Shown piece by piece: positions 63,900 to 64,000 of a DNA stretch of 64,000 nt. The stretch's first letter is position 1; every line of letters starts with the position of its first letter. The stretch is from a virus: IMG/VR virus record IMGVR_UViG_3300047510_002627, positions 56,752 to 120,751 of that record, one strand, 5' to 3'. Position numbers and translations under genes: made by a program. The notes beneath the pieces are model-generated. The model was not told where the DNA came from. It saw only the letters and a program-made list of their open reading frames with translations, and made no database searches.

Positions 63900-64000
<101 letters not shown>

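Overview
The window looks like about a third of the genome of a T4-like cyanomyovirus, a tailed phage of marine Synechococcus or Prochlorococcus. The evidence is a T4-type core (UvsY, UvsW, gp55, gp47/gp46, gp45/gp44/gp62, RegA, gp43, UvsX, gp41, gp61, NrdA/NrdB) mixed with genes typical of phages of marine cyanobacteria: Hsp20, MazG, a 2OG-Fe(II) oxygenase, a CpeT-like bilin-lyase relative, 6-phosphogluconate dehydrogenase, an SLH-domain porin and PstS. The DNA is AT-rich and nearly every gene is on the + strand, usually with 1-4 bp overlaps.

Region by region: 1-6257 holds the end of a tail-tube-type gene, then recombination and late-transcription genes (uvsY, uvsW, gp55, gp47, gp46). 6254-10655 holds a short UDP-glucose dehydrogenase and a VWA-metallopeptidase/MoxR-ATPase pair. 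10652-23596 is the replication module (sliding clamp, clamp loader, regA, hsp20, polymerase, uvsX, helicase, mazG), with several small Sm-like paralogues and a DruA-like protein inserted. 23646-30923 is a late, virion-type block behind TATAAATA promoters; it includes two proteins with T4 internal-protein-like N-termini and a 937-residue acidic/basic modular protein. 30950-35586 carries primase and ribonucleotide reductase. 35647-40551 holds a second modular head-like protein, a GIY-YIG-like nuclease, a secreted muramidase-type lysin, CpeT and small unknowns. 40548-42174 is a seven-tRNA cluster with repeated consensus promoters and structured non-coding spacers. 42219-45775 is a run of very small genes, gnd and a probable virion gene.

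45867-61123 is an apparent single operon of about 15 kb for surface sugar: carbamoyltransferase, Gmd, Fcl, a lysine-less DegT-family enzyme resembling sugar 3-dehydratases, two FkbM-type methyltransferases and about ten glycosyltransferases (GT11, GT10, GT25, GT2, exostosin types). Gmd, the ColD-like enzyme and Fcl together suggest a GDP-fucose or GDP-colitose-type 3,6-dideoxyhexose. 61124-63834 has the porin, with an early and a late promoter overlapping and a strong 5' hairpin, and PstS behind a Pho-box array. The window ends inside a nucleotide-sugar epimerase.

How the parts work together: host-sigma70-like promoters drive replication genes and tRNAs early. gp55 with gp45 would switch transcription to TATAAATA promoters for head and tail genes. 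Hsp20, Gnd, CpeT, PstS and the porin would support host metabolism and uptake during infection. The most novel-looking items are (i) a predicted set of capsid-targeted and protease-cleavable internal head proteins with histone-H1-like segments, (ii) the ColD-like dideoxysugar branch, (iii) the tRNA promoters sharing an exact dyad and the structured spacer RNAs, and (iv) promoters followed at once by hairpin/U-tract elements. All calls come from reading the sequence only; no database search was run.
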